This document shows, one piece after another, positions 62,714 through 64,000 of a stretch of DNA of 64,000 nucleotides (positions are counted from its first letter, which is position 1; each line of letters begins with the position of its first letter). Where the stretch lies: the NCBI GenBank assembly GCA_905221605.1, contig CAJNDS010002840.1, positions 197,118-261,117 of the forward strand, in the 5' to 3' direction. Both the position numbers and the translations under genes were made by a program. Origin of the DNA: Symbiodinium natans. Its lineage: Eukaryota > Sar > Dinophyceae > Suessiales > Symbiodiniaceae. The notes under the pieces are model-generated. The model had not been told where the DNA came from. It saw nothing but the letters and a program-made list of their open reading frames with translations, and made no database searches.

Positions 62714-64000
62714 ATGGCACGCGCAGTCCAGTCCGAGTCCCAAAAATCTCCTTCTCGGAACAAAGAAGCCGACGTCGCCAATGGCAACCCCGCTCCCACA
62801 GGGACGGATGCTGGGTCTTTGTTCCCCTGGGAAATTGTGTTGACAGACCAGGCCAAGCACCAAGCCTCTCCTGCCAGGAGCTCTGCCGCCCCGAACGACG
62901 GCTACCCGTCGCCGGCGCAGACAACGCCGGGCACGGCAGCGACACCAGACTCCATGGATGATGGAACGATGCAAATGTTGCTTGCGCAACAAGCGGCCCA
63001 ACACATTGACAGTGATGTGGACTCTGACATGTCGGAAGCAATGCGTGCCTCTGCCGCCGAGCACGGCCAGCACAAGGAAAGAGCCGGAACAGGGCCGCTC
63101 TGTGGCCTGGAGGAAGAAACCGGCATTTTGGTGCTTCGTGCGTGCTTGGCAGAGGCCACGAAAGAGGAAGCCTGGTGTGGCAGTGAAAAGCAGATCCCTG
63201 CGCCGCTGTGGGGCGGCGACGGCGATTGGCAGCGATTGCGTCCCAACTTGCTGACGTGTCTGAGCGCAAACTCCGCTCAGCTTCCCGACAACTTCTTGAC
63301 CGTTCCAGCGGCTTTCTGGCGGGATGCAGAGTTTGTCTGCCCCGAGACTGAAGACAATGTCCTGGTGCACGGCGGCACGCATAATGTCTCGCAAGAAGGC
63401 ATGGCGGGCTGCCATTTCATGCCCTTCCTGACAAGACAGGAATACGAGCAACTGCCGCCGCCGTGGGTCCCCAGCCGTTTTCGTGACATGGTAATCTCTG
63501 TGGCCTCAAGGAGCGGGTTTCTGCCTGAATCCACAAAGTGAGTCACTAGGGCAAGCCTAATTTTGACAGGAGTGCGTAATTGCGTGTGTACGTATGTGTA
63601 CGTGTACATGCGCCGCTGTCTCTCTATGTGTGTCTATACATCATATATATATATATATGTATATATACATACATATATTGCACAAATCTAGTTGTATGTA
63701 CATATACCGCATATATACATTTTTTACCCAGCCGGCACATTTGCCTCGACAGGAGCGAAACAGCGACTTTGGCAGATCAGGTGCGCGAGTGCGGCGACTG
63801 CTACTTTCACAGTATTCTCTGCATCCTGCACTTCCGGGGGGTGCTCCTCTCGGAGGACATCTTCCGGAAGATCGAGCATCCCCTGGCCAAGTACGCCTCC
63901 AAGTTCCTGCTGCCGCATCTGGCCCAGGAGCAAGAAGCGACCGGGGACGCCGAAGCCGTCCCGGCAGAGGGCAACAGCGCCGCATTCTCCGAGGCTCCCA
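62714..64000 (+). CDS. DUF3987-like gene, copy C (3' end outside window)
   Basis: Exon 1 is 62714-63537, same length as in copy B with no stops (MARAVQSESQKSPSRNKEAD). Intron 63538-63752; exon 2 from 63753 (SETATLADQVRECGDCYFHS) is open to the window end. Amino-acid differences from B are few (for example SLFPWEIVL for SLFPLDIVL, PETED for PKTED). Leader and foldback are as in B. Whether the ATPase core is intact cannot be seen. Confidence 0.65.

Noticed and set aside
1-64000. tRNA or rRNA genes
   Set aside because: Looked for cloverleaf-like T-loop strings and conserved rRNA blocks; isolated GTTCGA strings lack matching stems.

Overview
The window looks like nuclear DNA of a dinoflagellate, most like Symbiodiniaceae/Suessiales, though the species cannot be fixed from sequence alone. 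The evidence is: (i) spliceosomal introns with GC–AG, one GA–AG and GT–AG ends, often with AG|G at both borders; (ii) nearly all credible genes on the + strand; (iii) introns and spacers full of degenerate TTTAGGG-type telomere-like sequence; (iv) protein families I know as expanded in dinoflagellates. No rRNA, tRNA, CRISPR array or bacterial operon was seen.

Left domain, 1–23.8 kb. Small multi-exon genes sit in telomere-like repeats, microsatellites and one 1-kb minisatellite. They are: the 3' end of a Lys/Glu-rich protein (2–1010); a five-exon dinoflagellate-type gene with YFAGVG, VCSTWV and EQP motifs (2977–7905); isolated exons (9481, 10604, 12239, 17252, 17638); a complete 245-aa two-exon gene (11023–11905); a decayed gene with three in-frame stops (13775–14755); a transposase-like dinoflagellate family gene (18783–20800); a 265-aa ORF (21162); and a gene with a likely T-run frameshift (22173–22814).

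Middle, 24–41 kb. Telomere-like spacers stop abruptly, apart from a short tract inside each array unit. A cytosine-5 DNA methyltransferase gene (28358–30301) is recognisable by motifs I, IV, VI, VIII, IX and X. A tandem duplication left a truncated first copy (26341–27408), and a 0.5-kb G-rich element interrupts the sequence upstream of the second. A tandem array of about 1.35-kb units (30.8–38.6 kb) encodes a small zinc-ribbon protein; one copy is open throughout (37257–37928). A complete two-exon 341-aa zinc-ribbon gene follows (39884–40993).

Right, 41–64 kb. This is a dense nest of candidate mobile genes. A two-exon gene of about 985 aa with a DUF3987-like ATPase core is intact once (57332–60515), broken by a 101-bp deletion once (41997–45021), and present as chimeric, inverted, fused or decayed copies at 52.9, 53.8, 55.5, 61.2 and 62.7 kb (the last runs off the window). 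A second ORF (174 aa, 51576) recombines with it repeatedly. A probable DDE transposase of about 1,070 aa lies at 48069–51315.

Two signals cut across families. Unrelated ORFs share a 5' leader ending at the ATG and a 3' tail. A short foldback motif, GGCTCCCNNNGGGACC-like, is scattered through coding and non-coding DNA and encodes Ala-Pro-x-Gly-Thr when in frame. Together they suggest a modular mobile-element family. That is inference; the repeats themselves are seen directly.
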